This document shows, piece after piece, positions 24,748-33,593 of a stretch of 64,000 bases of DNA. The stretch comes from Kaistia sp. 32K. Lineage in GTDB: Bacteria > Pseudomonadota > Alphaproteobacteria > Rhizobiales > Kaistiaceae. Within the stretch, counting starts at the first letter, position 1. Every line of letters begins with the position of its first letter. The notes under the pieces were generated by a model. That model was given only the letters and a program-made list of their open reading frames with translations. It was not told the origin of the DNA and made no database searches. A program made the translations under genes and the position numbers. Location of the stretch: assembly GCF_016629525.1 (NCBI RefSeq), contig NZ_AP024269.1:310001-374000 (forward strand). Reading direction: 5' to 3'.

Positions 24748-25275
24748 TCAGCTCCGGTTGAAGACGAGGTCGGACAGCGTCGTGGTCGGGCCGTCCGGCG
24801 TGGGGCGGCTGATCACCAGGATGCGCAGCGTGCCGTGGCCGTCATTGACGATGGTCATCTGCGCCTTGGTGCTGCCGTTGACGGGCTTCGGCCAGTTGAT
24901 GGTGAAATTGACCCGGTCGCCGTTGCGCCGGCCATAGATCGCGGCGGGGCCGACGCGGGCGCCGACATAGGTGCCGCTATAGGTGCCGGTCGCCGCGTCG
25001 TAGCGCACGCTGGCGCCGATCTCGCGCGTCACGATGACCGCGCCGCGACAATTGCCGTCGATCGCCATGCGGATGGCGGCGCGATCGCCGGCCACGGTGC
25101 AGGTCACGTTGAAGACCGGGGATTGCGCGTTGCGGCGGACCTGTCCGCTACCGGACCAGTTGCCGTCGAAGCGGTCGAGGAAAGCCTGCTCGTCGGCCCG
25201 GGCAGCCGGGTTGAACCCAACGCCGCCGGCGAGGCTGAGAAGGACGGCTAGTCCGGCTGTCCCGGTTCTGGACAT
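24748..25275 (-). CDS. Secreted hypothetical protein behind an EcfG promoter
   Basis: 175 aa. A signal peptide (GTAGLAVLLSLAGGVGFNPAARA) precedes a beta-rich domain beginning DEQAFLDRFDGNWSGSGQVRR, with two cysteines (VTCTV, NCRGAV) and antiparallel-strand sequence through YSGTYVGARVGPAAIYGRR and LRILVISRPT. This looks like a small lipocalin/DUF-type beta-barrel of the periplasm, but the family is not named with certainty. A perfect GGAAC-N16-CGTT promoter ends 23 bp before the ATG at 25275, placing it in the general stress response. Confidence 0.8.
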   Translation of the reverse strand: MSRTGTAGLAVLLSLAGGVGFNPAARADEQAFLDRFDGNWSGSGQVRRNAQSPVFNVTCTVAGDRAAIRMAIDGNCRGAVIVTREIGASVRYDAATGTYSGTYVGARVGPAAIYGRRNGDRVNFTINWPKPVNGSTKAQMTIVNDGHGTLRILVISRPTPDGPTTTLSDLVFNRS

Positions 25276-25297
25276 GGCTCTTCGCTCCCGGGGCAGG

Positions 25298-25322
25298 AAC
25301 GACCGGCGGTTGCCGGAGTTCC
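25298..25322 (-). promoter_or_regulatory. EcfG-type (general stress) promoter
   Basis: Minus strand: GGAAC (25322-25318), 16-base spacer, CGTT (25301-25298), 23 bp upstream of the secreted protein start at 25275. Confidence 0.75.
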
Positions 25323-25371
25323 CGCCGCGCGGGTGCGATGGTGATCACATTCGCTTCAATTAAAGCGGATC

Positions 25372-25396
25372 GCCGAAAGCGGAGCGCGCTTTCGGC
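25372..25396 (-). terminator. Probable terminator of lysK
   Basis: Stem GCCGAAAGCG/CGCTTTCGGC with a 5 nt loop, 7 bp after the lysK stop; on the minus strand it is followed by a moderately T-rich tail (GATCCGCTTTAATTG). Confidence 0.6.
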
Positions 25397-25402
25397 GCGG
25401 GA

Positions 25403-27070
25403 TCAGGCCTGGGCGGCGAGCTCGCCCTTGAGCGCCTTGGCGATGCGCTCGCGGGTCTCGGGAATGCCGTAGATCGCCACGAACGAGCCGAAGCGCGGTC
25501 CCTGGTCCTGGCCGAGCAGCACCTGGTAGAGGCCGCGGAACCAGTCGAGCGAGACGCCGGGCGGGTTGCCGTCCGGACCCTTCTTGTTGGGATCCGGGAA
25601 GTACTTCCGGCCGATGTCGAACACGACGGTCTGGATCTCGTCGGCGTCCGCGGTTGCCGGCATTTCCGCCAGCGCCGCGTCGAGCGCGACGAGCGCATCG
25701 CGGATCGCGCCCTCGGGCAGGACATAGTGCTTGCCGGCCTTCAGCACGTCGTTGAAATAGCGGATCGCGTAGCCGGCGAGGCGGTCGAGCTTCTCGTGCG
25801 TGGCGGCCGTCAGATGCGGCATGTAGCGCGAGATATAGGCCCAGAGCACGCCCTTGTCGGTGGCGTCGGAGACGCTGACCAGGTTGAGCAGCATGGCAAA
25901 CGGGATCGGCGAGCCCTCGGCCGGCGGACGGCCGGAATGGATGTGCCAGGCGGGGTTGCCGAGCTGCTGCTCGACCGGCTGGCGGCCATAGGCGTCGACG
26001 AAGCCGAAATACTCGTCGACCGTGCGCGGGATCACCTCGAAGGACAGGCGCTTCGCCGTCTTCGGCTTCTGGTACATGTACAGCGCAAGGCTGTCATTGT
26101 CGGCATAGGTCAGCCACTGTTCGATCGTCAGGCCGTTGCCCTTCGACTTCGAAATCTTCTCGCCGTTCTCGGCCAGGAAATGCTCGTAGGTGAAGCTCTC
26201 CGGCGGCTCGGAGCCGAGCGCGCGGCAGATCCGGGTCGAGAGCTTGACGCTGTCGATCAGGTCCTTGCCGCTCATCTCGTAGTCGACGCCGAGCGCGAAC
26301 CAGCGCATCGCCCAGTCGGCCTTCCACTGGCACTTGACCGCGCCGCCGGTGACCGGGACCTCGACGCGCTCGTTGGTGTCGGGGTCGACATAGGTGACGG
26401 TGCCCTTCTCGACATTGCGGTCGACCATCGGCACCTGCAGCACGACGCCGGTGGTCGGCGAGATCGGCAGGAAGGGCGAATAGGTGGCGCGACGATCCGG
26501 ACCGAGCGTCGGCAGGATGATTTCCATAACCTCGTCATAGACTTCGAGCATGCGCAGCAGCGCGTGATCGAAGCGGCCGGAGGTGTAATAGTCGGTCGCG
26601 CTGGCGAATTCGTATTCGAAGCCGAAGCCGTCCAGGAAGGCGCGCAGCCGCGCATTGTTGGCGGCGCCGAACGAGGGATATTCGTTCGAGAACGGATCCG
26701 GCACGCGCGTCAGTGGCTTGCCGATATAGGCCTGCATCATCTCCTGGTTCGGCACGTTGGTCGGCACCTTGCGGAGGCCGTCCAGATCGTCCGAGAAGGA
26801 GAGCAGGCGCGTCGGGATCTTGTCTTCGGTCAGGAGGCGAAAGGCGTTGCGCACCATGGTGGTGCGGGCGACCTCGCCGAACGTGCCGATATGCGGCAGG
26901 CCCGACGGACCGTAGCCGGTCTCGAACAGGACCGGACCCGCCGGGCGGTTCTGCCGCTTCAGCCGCTCGACGATCCGGCGCGCTTCCTCGAACGGCCACG
27001 CTTTCGACACCTGCGCAGCCTGAACGAGTTCGGGCGCAAGATCGAGAACTGGAAGCGTACCGGTCGACAT
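25403..27070 (-). CDS. lysK: Lysyl-tRNA synthetase, class I
   Basis: 555 aa, the archaeal-type class I enzyme used by many alphaproteobacteria. The HIGH-like motif is [17 protein letters not shown] and the KMSKS-like loop is [14 protein letters not shown]. Other family segments: [39 protein letters not shown]. It charges tRNA-Lys in the cytoplasm and is essential unless a class II LysS exists elsewhere. ATG at 27070 is preceded by AGAGG at 7 bases. Transcribed alone, with a hairpin right after the stop. Confidence 0.97.
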   Translation of the reverse strand: MSTGTLPVLDLAPELVQAAQVSKAWPFEEARRIVERLKRQNRPAGPVLFETGYGPSGLPHIGTFGEVARTTMVRNAFRLLTEDKIPTRLLSFSDDLDGLRKVPTNVPNQEMMQAYIGKPLTRVPDPFSNEYPSFGAANNARLRAFLDGFGFEYEFASATDYYTSGRFDHALLRMLEVYDEVMEIILPTLGPDRRATYSPFLPISPTTGVVLQVPMVDRNVEKGTVTYVDPDTNERVEVPVTGGAVKCQWKADWAMRWFALGVDYEMSGKDLIDSVKLSTRICRALGSEPPESFTYEHFLAENGEKISKSKGNGLTIEQWLTYADNDSLALYMYQKPKTAKRLSFEVIPRTVDEYFGFVDAYGRQPVEQQLGNPAWHIHSGRPPAEGSPIPFAMLLNLVSVSDATDKGVLWAYISRYMPHLTAATHEKLDRLAGYAIRYFNDVLKAGKHYVLPEGAIRDALVALDAALAEMPATADADEIQTVVFDIGRKYFPDPNKKGPDGNPPGVSLDWFRGLYQVLLGQDQGPRFGSFVAIYGIPETRERIAKALKGELAAQA

Positions 27071-27287
27071 CGAAAACCTCTTCTGGGGAAACGCGCGAAG
27101 GGATGTTTGGAGAGCGCGCGTGGGCGCGGACCCTAGGGAGCGCCCGGCTTCGCGTCAATGGTTGCTATCGTCCGGCCGGTATCGTTCTGGCCGCGACAAG
27201 GCGGTGGTTGAACGGTGCACCAAGAGATCCTAATTTGGGCGGACCCATCCAGACGGGAATTTGGCCCGCGTGCAGGAGCGTATCGAC

Positions 27288-27713
27288 ATGGACAAGCCGA
27301 CCGGCAGCACGGTCTCCCCGCAGGAGGCTCTGATCTATGCGATGGTGACGCTGTCCGCGGTGGACCGCCAGATGACCGACCGCGAGCTGCGCAAGATCGG
27401 CGATGTCGTCAACACGCTGCCGATCTTCGGCGGCTTCGACACGGACCGGCTGATCGCGGTCGCCGAAGCCTGCGCTGCCATCACCCGCGAGGACGATGGT
27501 CTGCACGCCGTGCTCGCCACCATCGCGACCTCGCTGCCGAAGAAGCTGCACGAGACGGCCTATGCGCTCGCCGTCGAGGTCGCGGCGGCGGATTTGCATG
27601 TCGAGCAGGAGGAGCTGCGCTTCCTCGAGCTGCTGCGCGACGTGCTCGACGTCGACGCGCTGACGGCGGCGGCGATCGAACGCGGCGCCCGCGCCCGCTA
27701 CCGGACGCTCTGA
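27288..27713 (+). CDS. TerB-family (tellurite resistance-like) protein
   Basis: 141 aa, all-helical. The pattern EALIYAMVTLSAVDRQMTDRELRKI ... LHETAYALAVEVAAADLHVEQEELRFLELL is that of TerB-like domains, with the acidic residues (DRQMTDREL and DLHVEQEEL) that bind metal in TerB. Standalone TerB proteins in alphaproteobacteria have no proven role; true tellurite resistance would need TerC/TerD partners, which are absent here. ATG at 27288 has AGGAG nine bases upstream; the frame opens earlier at 27261. Its stop is 3 bp from the convergent binding-protein gene. Confidence 0.8.
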   Translation: MDKPTGSTVSPQEALIYAMVTLSAVDRQMTDRELRKIGDVVNTLPIFGGFDTDRLIAVAEACAAITREDDGLHAVLATIATSLPKKLHETAYALAVEVAAADLHVEQEELRFLELLRDVLDVDALTAAAIERGARARYRTL

Positions 27714-27716
27714 GAC

Positions 27717-28640
27717 CTAAAAATACCCGACCGGGAAGTAGCGGAGATAGAGCTCCGCGAACGCGCCCTTGTCGTAGAGGCTGTCGAGCGCCCAGTTGAG
27801 CGCGAGCCGCAGGTCCTTGCGATCGGGTGGCAGCGCGATCGCAAGCCCCGGACCGAAGAAGCGCGGCTCGACATAGGGGCCGCCGACGAAGGCGCAGCAA
27901 TTCGCCGCCGGCTCCGACTGCAGCCAGAACGCCAGCTGCACGCCGTCGCCGAAGACGAGATCGGCCGTTCCCGCCTTGAGCGCGTCATGCGCCGCCTCCG
28001 GCGTCTCGACCGCGACGGCGACGGCTTCCGGGAAGAAGTCGGCGAGATAGGCCTCGTGTGCGCTGCCCTTGGCGACTGCCACCTTGCGGCCGGCGAGGCC
28101 TCCCGCGTCGAGACGGGGCGCGGCGCTCGCCTTGCGCGCCGCAAAGCGGGCGGCGGGGCGCAGATAGACATCGGAAAAATCAAGCTTGGCGCGGCTTTCC
28201 GGCGTGATCGCGATGCCGGCGAGCGCGGCGTCGACGCGGCCGGCGGCGACCGTGTCGATCAGCCCGTCCCAGGGCCGCGCCTGGATGGTGCAGGGAACGC
28301 TCAGCTCGCGGCAGATCGCCCGCGCCAGATCGACATTGAAGCCGGTCAGCCGGCCGTCGGCGCCCTTGAAATTATAGGGCGGAAAGTCGTCCGTCGTCGT
28401 GAAGCGGATGCCGGTCAGCGAGGTCGTGGCCGGCCGGTCGAGCCGGCGGTTCGGATCCCAGAGGTTGGGAATGACGACCCCGGACGACGATATCGCCGGC
28501 GTCGGCGCGGTGTCCTGGGCGAGCGCGCTTCCGGCCTGGCCGGCGCCGCCGGTCCGCATCCCGAGGCTCGCCAGCATCACGAGGCCTGCCAGGGTCGCGA
28601 TACCCGCCAAGGTCGCGATGCTTGCCAACTGACGCCGCAT
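27717..28640 (-). CDS. Orphan periplasmic amino-acid-type binding protein (SBP family 3)
   Basis: 307 aa. An N-terminal signal region (MRRQLASIATLAGIATLAGLVMLASLG, with a repeated ATLAG unit) leads to the solute-binding core: IRFTTTDDFPPYNFKGADGRLTGFNVDLARAIC, WDGLIDTVAAGRVDAALAGIAITPESR, KLDFSDVYLRPAARFA, KVAVAKGSAHEAYL. This is the cluster-3 (glutamine/lysine-arginine-ornithine) fold. No permease or ATPase gene is nearby, so it either serves a transporter elsewhere or acts as a sensor. ATG at 28640 was selected for the signal peptide; the frame continues to 28721. It is divergent from the membrane glycosyltransferase. Confidence 0.85.
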   Translation of the reverse strand: MRRQLASIATLAGIATLAGLVMLASLGMRTGGAGQAGSALAQDTAPTPAISSSGVVIPNLWDPNRRLDRPATTSLTGIRFTTTDDFPPYNFKGADGRLTGFNVDLARAICRELSVPCTIQARPWDGLIDTVAAGRVDAALAGIAITPESRAKLDFSDVYLRPAARFAARKASAAPRLDAGGLAGRKVAVAKGSAHEAYLADFFPEAVAVAVETPEAAHDALKAGTADLVFGDGVQLAFWLQSEPAANCCAFVGGPYVEPRFFGPGLAIALPPDRKDLRLALNWALDSLYDKGAFAELYLRYFPVGYF

Positions 28641-28752
28641 GCCTGTATCACTCTCGGCTTGGATTACGTTACGGAAGCGCCTGATGCGCGGTGGACTATA
28701 GACCAATTGTCGTCCGGGCAAGAGCCCGAAGGAGCGGACAGCGGGGTCTGGT

Positions 28753-30582
28753 TTGGATCACGAGGCAGGACTGGAACCGCCACGGCGAGCGGAACCTGAC
28801 GGCGAGCTGCACTATGCGCTGCTCGCCGCGCGCCTCGGGCTGGCGTTCGATCCCTTGCCCCGCAAGAGCTGGGAGCGCGGGATGCCCGTCGGCGATGCGG
28901 ATCTCGCCGATCTCGCCACTTCCATCCGTGCCGGCAAGACCGCGCTGATCGAGGACGGAACGTCGCGCCGCCTTCTGGTCGCGCCGGAGCCGGCGCAGGC
29001 CGGGCGGCTCGCGACCGTGCTCGAGCGGCTGCCGGGTCTTGCGTCGCGGCTCGTCGTAACGACGCCCGCCGTGATCCGGCGCTGCCTCACCGAGGCCGCC
29101 AGCGGTCCGCTGCTGGAGGAGGCGGTGACGGGGCTCGACCGCGACCAGCCGGAGCTTTCGGCCCGCCGGCTGCTGACGCCGCGCCAGATCCTGGGCGGTT
29201 TCGTCCTCTTCCTGCTTCTGGCGCTCGCCTTCTGGTATGACGGCCGCCTCGTTCTCCAGGGCTTCAATCTCGTCGCCGGGTTCCTTTTCCTCGCTCTCGT
29301 CATGCTGCGGCTTCTCGCGGTCAGCATCGTATTGGAGCGGACCATGCGGCCGCCGCCGCCGCTCGTGGTCGATCGGGATCGGTTGCCCGTCTACAGTGTC
29401 CTCGTCCCGCTCTACGACGAGGCGCACATGGTCGCCGATCTCGTGGGCGCGCTCGGCCGCCTCGACTGGCCGAAGGACCGGCTCGACATCAAGTTCATCG
29501 TCGAGGCCCGCGACCGCAAGACCCGACATGCCGTCGAGCGGCTCGGCCTCGGTCCGCCTTTCGAGATGATCGTCGTGCCGGACCGGGCGCCCCGCACCAA
29601 GCCGAAGGCGCTCAATTTCGCCCTGCCGCTGGCGCGCGGCAGCTTCGTCACCGTTTATGACGCGGAGGACCGGCCCGATCCCGGCCAGTTGATCGAGGCC
29701 TATCTGGCCTTCGCCGAAGGCGACGCGCGACTCGCCTGCATCCAGGCGCCGCTCCTGATCGACAATGACGAGACCAATGGGCTCACCGCCTTCTTCGCGA
29801 TGGAATATTCGATGCAGTTCGACGGCGTGCTGCCCATGCTCGCCGCGCTCGACATGCCGCTGCCGCTCGGAGGCACGTCGAACCATTTCCGCATCGAAGC
29901 GCTGCGCGACGTCGGCGGCTGGGATCCCTACAACGTGACCGAGGACGCCGATCTCGGCATCCGCTTCGCCCGCTGCGGCTATCGCACCAGCACGATCACG
30001 CGGCCGACCTATGAGGAGGCGCCGCGCACGACCAAGCTCTGGCTGAAGCAGCGGACGCGCTGGCTGAAGGGCTGGATGCAGACCTTCCTGGTGCATTCGC
30101 GCCAGCCGATCCGGCTCTGGCGGGCGCTCGGCCCGCGCCGCATGCTCGGCTTCATCCTGACGGGTTTCGGCGCCATCGTGGCGGCGGCGATCTACCCGAT
30201 CTACCTGGCCACCGCCGTCGCCCTGCTGATCGATCCCTCGGCGCTCTGGCGGGCGGAAACTCCGCTCGGATCGGCGATGATCTTCCTGAACGTCTTCAAC
30301 TTCGTCGCCGCCTATGTCGCGTTCGCGCTGCTGTCGCGCGCGACGCTCCGGATGCGTCAAAGGAAGCGCCAGCCGGGCATCCTGCTCTTCCTGCCCGGTT
30401 ACTGGCTGCTCCTGTCGCTCGCCTGCTACCGGGCCTTCTTCCAGCTGATCGTCGCGCCGCATCGCTGGGAGAAGACGAAGCATCACGGGCAGGAAGGCCG
30501 GCGCAGCCTCGTCGCGGCGCCGCTGCCGGCCCGCGCCCTGGCCCCGCCCTCGGAAATGCGCCGCCGTCTCGGTCCGGCCTGA
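28753..30582 (+). CDS. Membrane glycosyltransferase family 2 (XagB/cellulose-synthase-like)
   Basis: 609 aa. The N-terminal cytoplasmic part (about 1-140) resembles the GspE-N/MshEN-type domain often fused here. Two helices follow (ILGGFVLFLLLALAFWYD; LVAGFLFLALVMLRLLAVSI), then the GT2 domain with YSVLVPLYDEAHMV, VYDAEDRPDP (DxD type), TEDADLGIRFA and the processive signature QRTRWLKGW, then four more helices. It probably polymerises an exopolysaccharide across the inner membrane. The start is uncertain: TTG at 28753 is the first possible codon, and no good ATG/ribosome pair was found. The stop abuts that of the next, convergent gene with no spacing. Confidence 0.87.
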   Translation: MDHEAGLEPPRRAEPDGELHYALLAARLGLAFDPLPRKSWERGMPVGDADLADLATSIRAGKTALIEDGTSRRLLVAPEPAQAGRLATVLERLPGLASRLVVTTPAVIRRCLTEAASGPLLEEAVTGLDRDQPELSARRLLTPRQILGGFVLFLLLALAFWYDGRLVLQGFNLVAGFLFLALVMLRLLAVSIVLERTMRPPPPLVVDRDRLPVYSVLVPLYDEAHMVADLVGALGRLDWPKDRLDIKFIVEARDRKTRHAVERLGLGPPFEMIVVPDRAPRTKPKALNFALPLARGSFVTVYDAEDRPDPGQLIEAYLAFAEGDARLACIQAPLLIDNDETNGLTAFFAMEYSMQFDGVLPMLAALDMPLPLGGTSNHFRIEALRDVGGWDPYNVTEDADLGIRFARCGYRTSTITRPTYEEAPRTTKLWLKQRTRWLKGWMQTFLVHSRQPIRLWRALGPRRMLGFILTGFGAIVAAAIYPIYLATAVALLIDPSALWRAETPLGSAMIFLNVFNFVAAYVAFALLSRATLRMRQRKRQPGILLFLPGYWLLLSLACYRAFFQLIVAPHRWEKTKHHGQEGRRSLVAAPLPARALAPPSEMRRRLGPA

Positions 30583-31305
30583 TCAGGCGCCCGGCCGCGT
30601 CGCGAGCCAGATGACGTGCTTGGCGCCGCTGCGGCCGCGATTGGCCCGCACCCGGACCTCCTCGACGGCGAAGCCGGACCTGCGCAGGCGCTGCGTGAAG
30701 ACGGCGCTGGGGCCGGAGGACCAGACGGCGAGCACGCCGCCGGGGCGGAGCGCTCCATAGGCGGCGCCGAGCCCCTGCAGCGTATAGAGCCCGTCATTCG
30801 ACTCGCGCGTCAGCCCGTCCGGACCGTTGTCGACATCGAGCAGGATGGCATCGAAGCTGCCGCGTCCGGCGCGGATCGGGTCGCCGACATCGCCGACATG
30901 GATTTTTACGCGGGGATCATCGAGGCAATCGCCGAAGACCGGCTGCATCGGCCCGCGCGCCCAGGCGACGACGGCCGGCACGAGCTCGGCGACCGTGATC
31001 GCGGCGTCCGGACCGAACTCGGCCAGCGCCGCGCGCAACGTAAATCCCATGCCGAGGCCGCCGATCAGGATCCGCGGGCTGGCTCGCCCGGCGATGCGTT
31101 CGGCGCTCAGCGAGGCGAGCGCTTCCTCCGATCCGCTCAGGCGGCTGTTCATCAGCTCGTTCGAGCCGATCATGATGGAAAACTCGGCGCCGCGCTGCAT
31201 CAGCCGCAGCGTTCCGCCGCCGCCGGGAATGTCTGCCGTGTCGAGCCGGACCCAGGGTATCAAGCGCTCACTCTTCCGTTCTGTCGTCGAAAACGCCGGC
31301 ACCAT
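30583..31305 (-). CDS. Spermidine-synthase-like methyltransferase-fold protein
   Basis: 240 aa from ATG 31305, or 226 aa from TTG 31263 (which gives the conserved IPWVRLDTADIPGGG opening). The core is a Rossmann-like SAM/decarboxy-SAM fold: SPRILIGGLGMGFTLRAAL, AAITVAELVPAVVAWA, VKIHVGDVGDPI, FDAILLDVDNGPDGL, GVLAVWSSGPS. This group is usually annotated as spermidine synthase but lacks clear polyamine-site residues, so a methyltransferase or other role is possible. Located 60 bp downstream of pdeM on the same strand; co-transcription is plausible. Confidence 0.8.
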   Translation of the reverse strand: MVPAFSTTERKSERLIPWVRLDTADIPGGGGTLRLMQRGAEFSIMIGSNELMNSRLSGSEEALASLSAERIAGRASPRILIGGLGMGFTLRAALAEFGPDAAITVAELVPAVVAWARGPMQPVFGDCLDDPRVKIHVGDVGDPIRAGRGSFDAILLDVDNGPDGLTRESNDGLYTLQGLGAAYGALRPGGVLAVWSSGPSAVFTQRLRRSGFAVEEVRVRANRGRSGAKHVIWLATRPGA

Positions 31306-31365
31306 ATACGGAGGATCCGGCGCCGGGCAGGGGAGTCCCGCCTGATTTCGCTGGCGTGTCGACGG

Positions 31366-32082
31366 CTATTCGCCCTTGAGGCGGCGGCCGGCGACGGCGT
31401 GGACGGCGTCGCCCAGCATCCAGGCATGGAAGGCATGGCCGTCGAAGAGCGGCCGGAACGCGGCGTCGAGGACGTTGAGCCCGCCGGCGAGCGCGCCGAA
31501 GGCCGGCATGACCAGCCGGTTGCCGTCGGCCGCGAAGCAGCGGCGGCGGATCGAGCGGCCGCGGCCGACGAGCCGGGCGGCGGGATGGAGATGGCCGGCG
31601 ATCTCGCCCGGCCGGGCGCCGGCGCGCGGTTCGTGGCGAAAGACGAGCGGGCCGACGGAAAATTCGCCGGTCGCCCAGCCGCCGAGCTCGCGCGGCGGCT
31701 CCGGATCATGGTTGCCAGCGATCCAGATCCATTCGGCCGAGGCGGTCATCGCCCGCAGCGCCGCGCGGTCGCTCTCGTCGAGGCGCTGGTCGCCCGTCCT
31801 GTCGTGAAAACTGTCGCCGAGCGCGATGACGCGTTGAGGCGCCAGGCGGGCGAGGATCGCCGCGAGCCGCGCCAGCGTCGTCCGCGTGTCGTAGGGCGGC
31901 AGCATCTGGCCGCGCCGCGCGAAGGACGAGCCCTTTTCGAGATGCAGGTCGGCGACGACAAGCGTGCGCTCGTCCGGCCACCAGAGCGCGCCCTCGACCA
32001 GCGGGACCAGCGGCACCGAGGCGACCGAGAGCCCGGCTGTCGCCGTTTCCGTCCTGTCCGGGGCTGTCGCGGTTCCTTGCAT
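31366..32082 (-). CDS. pdeM: Ligase-associated DNA damage response endonuclease PdeM
   Basis: 238 aa calcineurin-like metallophosphoesterase. Metal ligands are seen in order: TLVVADLHLEKG, VIALGDSFHD, IAGNHDPEPP, FRHEP, IAGHLHPAARL. The family travels with the Lhr-like helicase, a metallo-beta-lactamase exonuclease and an ATP-dependent ligase in a bacterial DNA repair set. Here the helicase gene is 2.2 kb upstream on the same strand, separated by an oppositely oriented sigma-factor operon and repeats, whereas the two are usually adjacent. ATG at 32082 starts MQGTATAPDRTETATAG. Confidence 0.92.
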   Translation of the reverse strand: MQGTATAPDRTETATAGLSVASVPLVPLVEGALWWPDERTLVVADLHLEKGSSFARRGQMLPPYDTRTTLARLAAILARLAPQRVIALGDSFHDRTGDQRLDESDRAALRAMTASAEWIWIAGNHDPEPPRELGGWATGEFSVGPLVFRHEPRAGARPGEIAGHLHPAARLVGRGRSIRRRCFAADGNRLVMPAFGALAGGLNVLDAAFRPLFDGHAFHAWMLGDAVHAVAGRRLKGE

Positions 32083-32307
32083 GTCGTTCCGGTTCGAAGC
32101 GGGGGATTGAATCAGGCGAGCATTCTAGCATTCGCGGCGCCGCACGAAACCTCGAAGCGCGTCCGTGTCGCCTCGCTCCTACATTCCTGCGAAGCGGCGT
32201 ACAATCTTTCCGGCAGATGTCCGGGGCCGGGAACCCTTTGGCATCGCCCGCATCCAATGAGCGCCCACCGATCGCGACCGCGCTTGGGGGCGGACGAGGA
32301 GGCAGGA

Positions 32308-33015
32308 ATGGCCAGCCACGAACTTGCCCGCATCGAACTCGGCGAAGCCGATTTGATCCTCCGCGCGCTCCGGCACGAGGAGGCGGCGATCCGCACCATC
32401 ATCCGTCAGAACAACCGGCGCCTGTTCCGCCTGGCGCGCGGCATGACCGGCAATGACGACGAGGCGGAGGATATCGTGCAGGCGGCCTATGTCCGCGCCT
32501 TCTTGAGGCTCGGCAGCTTCCGCCGTGAATCGAGCCTCGCCACCTGGCTGTCGCGCATCGTCATCAACGAGGCGCTCGGCCGCATCCGCCGCCGCCATCC
32601 GACGGTCGAGCTGACGCCGATGATCGAGGCCGAAGCGACCGAAGCCGACATCATCCCGTTCCCGCTGGCGGCAGCCAGCCCAGATCCGGAGAGGAGCATG
32701 GCCCAGCGCGAGATCCGCCAACTGGTCGAGGCCGCGATTGACGCGCTCCCGGAACCGTTCCGCATCGTGCTCGTCGCCCGCCTGGTCGAGGACCTCTCGG
32801 TCGAGGAGACGGCGTCGCTGTTCGAGCTCAAGCCCGAGACGGTGAAGACGCGCCTGTTCCGGGCGCGTAAGCTGCTGCGGCAGGCGCTGGAAGCCAAAGT
32901 CGGCGACGTGCTGGGCGATGCCTTTCCCTTCGGCGGCGCGCGCTGCGAGCGCATGGCCGACCGCGTCGTGGCGATCCTCGCATCGCGGGAACCTTCGTCG
33001 ACCAGCGACATCTAA
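32308..33015 (+). CDS. RNA polymerase sigma factor, ECF type
   Basis: 235 aa. Region 2: IRTIIRQNNRRLFRLARGMTGNDDEAEDIVQAAYVRAF and FRRESSLATWLSRIVINEALGRIRRR. Region 4: IDALPEPFRIVLVARLVEDLSVEETASLFELKPETVKTRLFRARKLL. A 40-residue linker rich in acidic residues separates them. The tail is longer than usual and includes FGGARCERMADRVVA with one Cys. No anti-sigma gene is adjacent, so control is unclear. ATG at 32308 follows AGGAGG; the much longer open frame upstream is antisense noise over other genes. Followed within 47 bp by a DUF4142 gene and a cupredoxin, suggesting a three-gene stress or metal operon. Confidence 0.9.
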   Translation: MASHELARIELGEADLILRALRHEEAAIRTIIRQNNRRLFRLARGMTGNDDEAEDIVQAAYVRAFLRLGSFRRESSLATWLSRIVINEALGRIRRRHPTVELTPMIEAEATEADIIPFPLAAASPDPERSMAQREIRQLVEAAIDALPEPFRIVLVARLVEDLSVEETASLFELKPETVKTRLFRARKLLRQALEAKVGDVLGDAFPFGGARCERMADRVVAILASREPSSTSDI

Positions 33016-33062
33016 CGGATCGTCACGGGCCACCCGGCCATCGCACCGACAAGGAGATCATC

Positions 33063-33593
33063 ATGAACGCGCTGAAAACGATGGGCATCGCCCTTGGCGG
33101 GCTGATGCTGACGACGACGCTTGGCTTTGCGGCCGAGACCGCGAAGCCGACCGATCCGGAGATCGCCCACATCGTCTACACGGCCGACACCATCGACATC
33201 AAAGCGGCGGAACACGCCGTGAAGACATCCAAGAACAAGGCCGTGCTGGAGTTTGCCAAGGACATGATCCGTGACCACGAGGCGGTCAACAAGCAGGCCC
33301 TGGCGCTCGCCGCCAAGCTCAAGGTCACGCCGAAGGACAATGCAACCAGCCAGGCGCTGACGAAACAGGCGGACGCGACGGCGAAGCATCTCGCGACGCT
33401 GAAGGGGGCGGCCTTCGACAAGGCCTATGCCGACAACGAGGTCGCCTATCACCATGCCGTCAATACGGCGCTCGAGACGACGCTGATCCCGGCGGCGCAG
33501 AACGCGCAACTGAAGGACCTGCTGACGACGGGCCTCAAGATCTTCCAGGGCCATGAGGAGCACGCCCGCATGGTGGCGGGAGAGCTGAAGTGA
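33063..33593 (+). CDS. DUF4142 family periplasmic protein
   Basis: 176 aa. Signal peptide (KTMGIALGGLMLTTTLGFAAE) followed by a helical ferritin-like DUF4142 domain: IAHIVYTADTIDIKAAEHAVKTSKNKAVLEFAKDMIRDHEAVNKQALALAAKL and AYADNEVAYHHAVNTALETTLIPAAQN. The DHE and YHH-type residues could bind metal. The family often sits beside sigma factors in Rhizobiales; its function is unknown, though oxidative or metal stress is suspected. AAGGAG lies 7 bases before the ATG. The stop overlaps the cupredoxin GTG (GTGA). Confidence 0.88.
   Translation: MNALKTMGIALGGLMLTTTLGFAAETAKPTDPEIAHIVYTADTIDIKAAEHAVKTSKNKAVLEFAKDMIRDHEAVNKQALALAAKLKVTPKDNATSQALTKQADATAKHLATLKGAAFDKAYADNEVAYHHAVNTALETTLIPAAQNAQLKDLLTTGLKIFQGHEEHARMVAGELK

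Noticed and set aside
32215..32250. An EcfG-type promoter before the sigma factor (GGAAC near 32229)
   Set aside because: No CGTT at the correct spacing.
30616..32307. A long N-terminal extension of the sigma factor frame
   Set aside because: It is antisense to the spermidine-synthase-like and pdeM genes; the AGGAGG site and sigma region 2 place the start at 32308.
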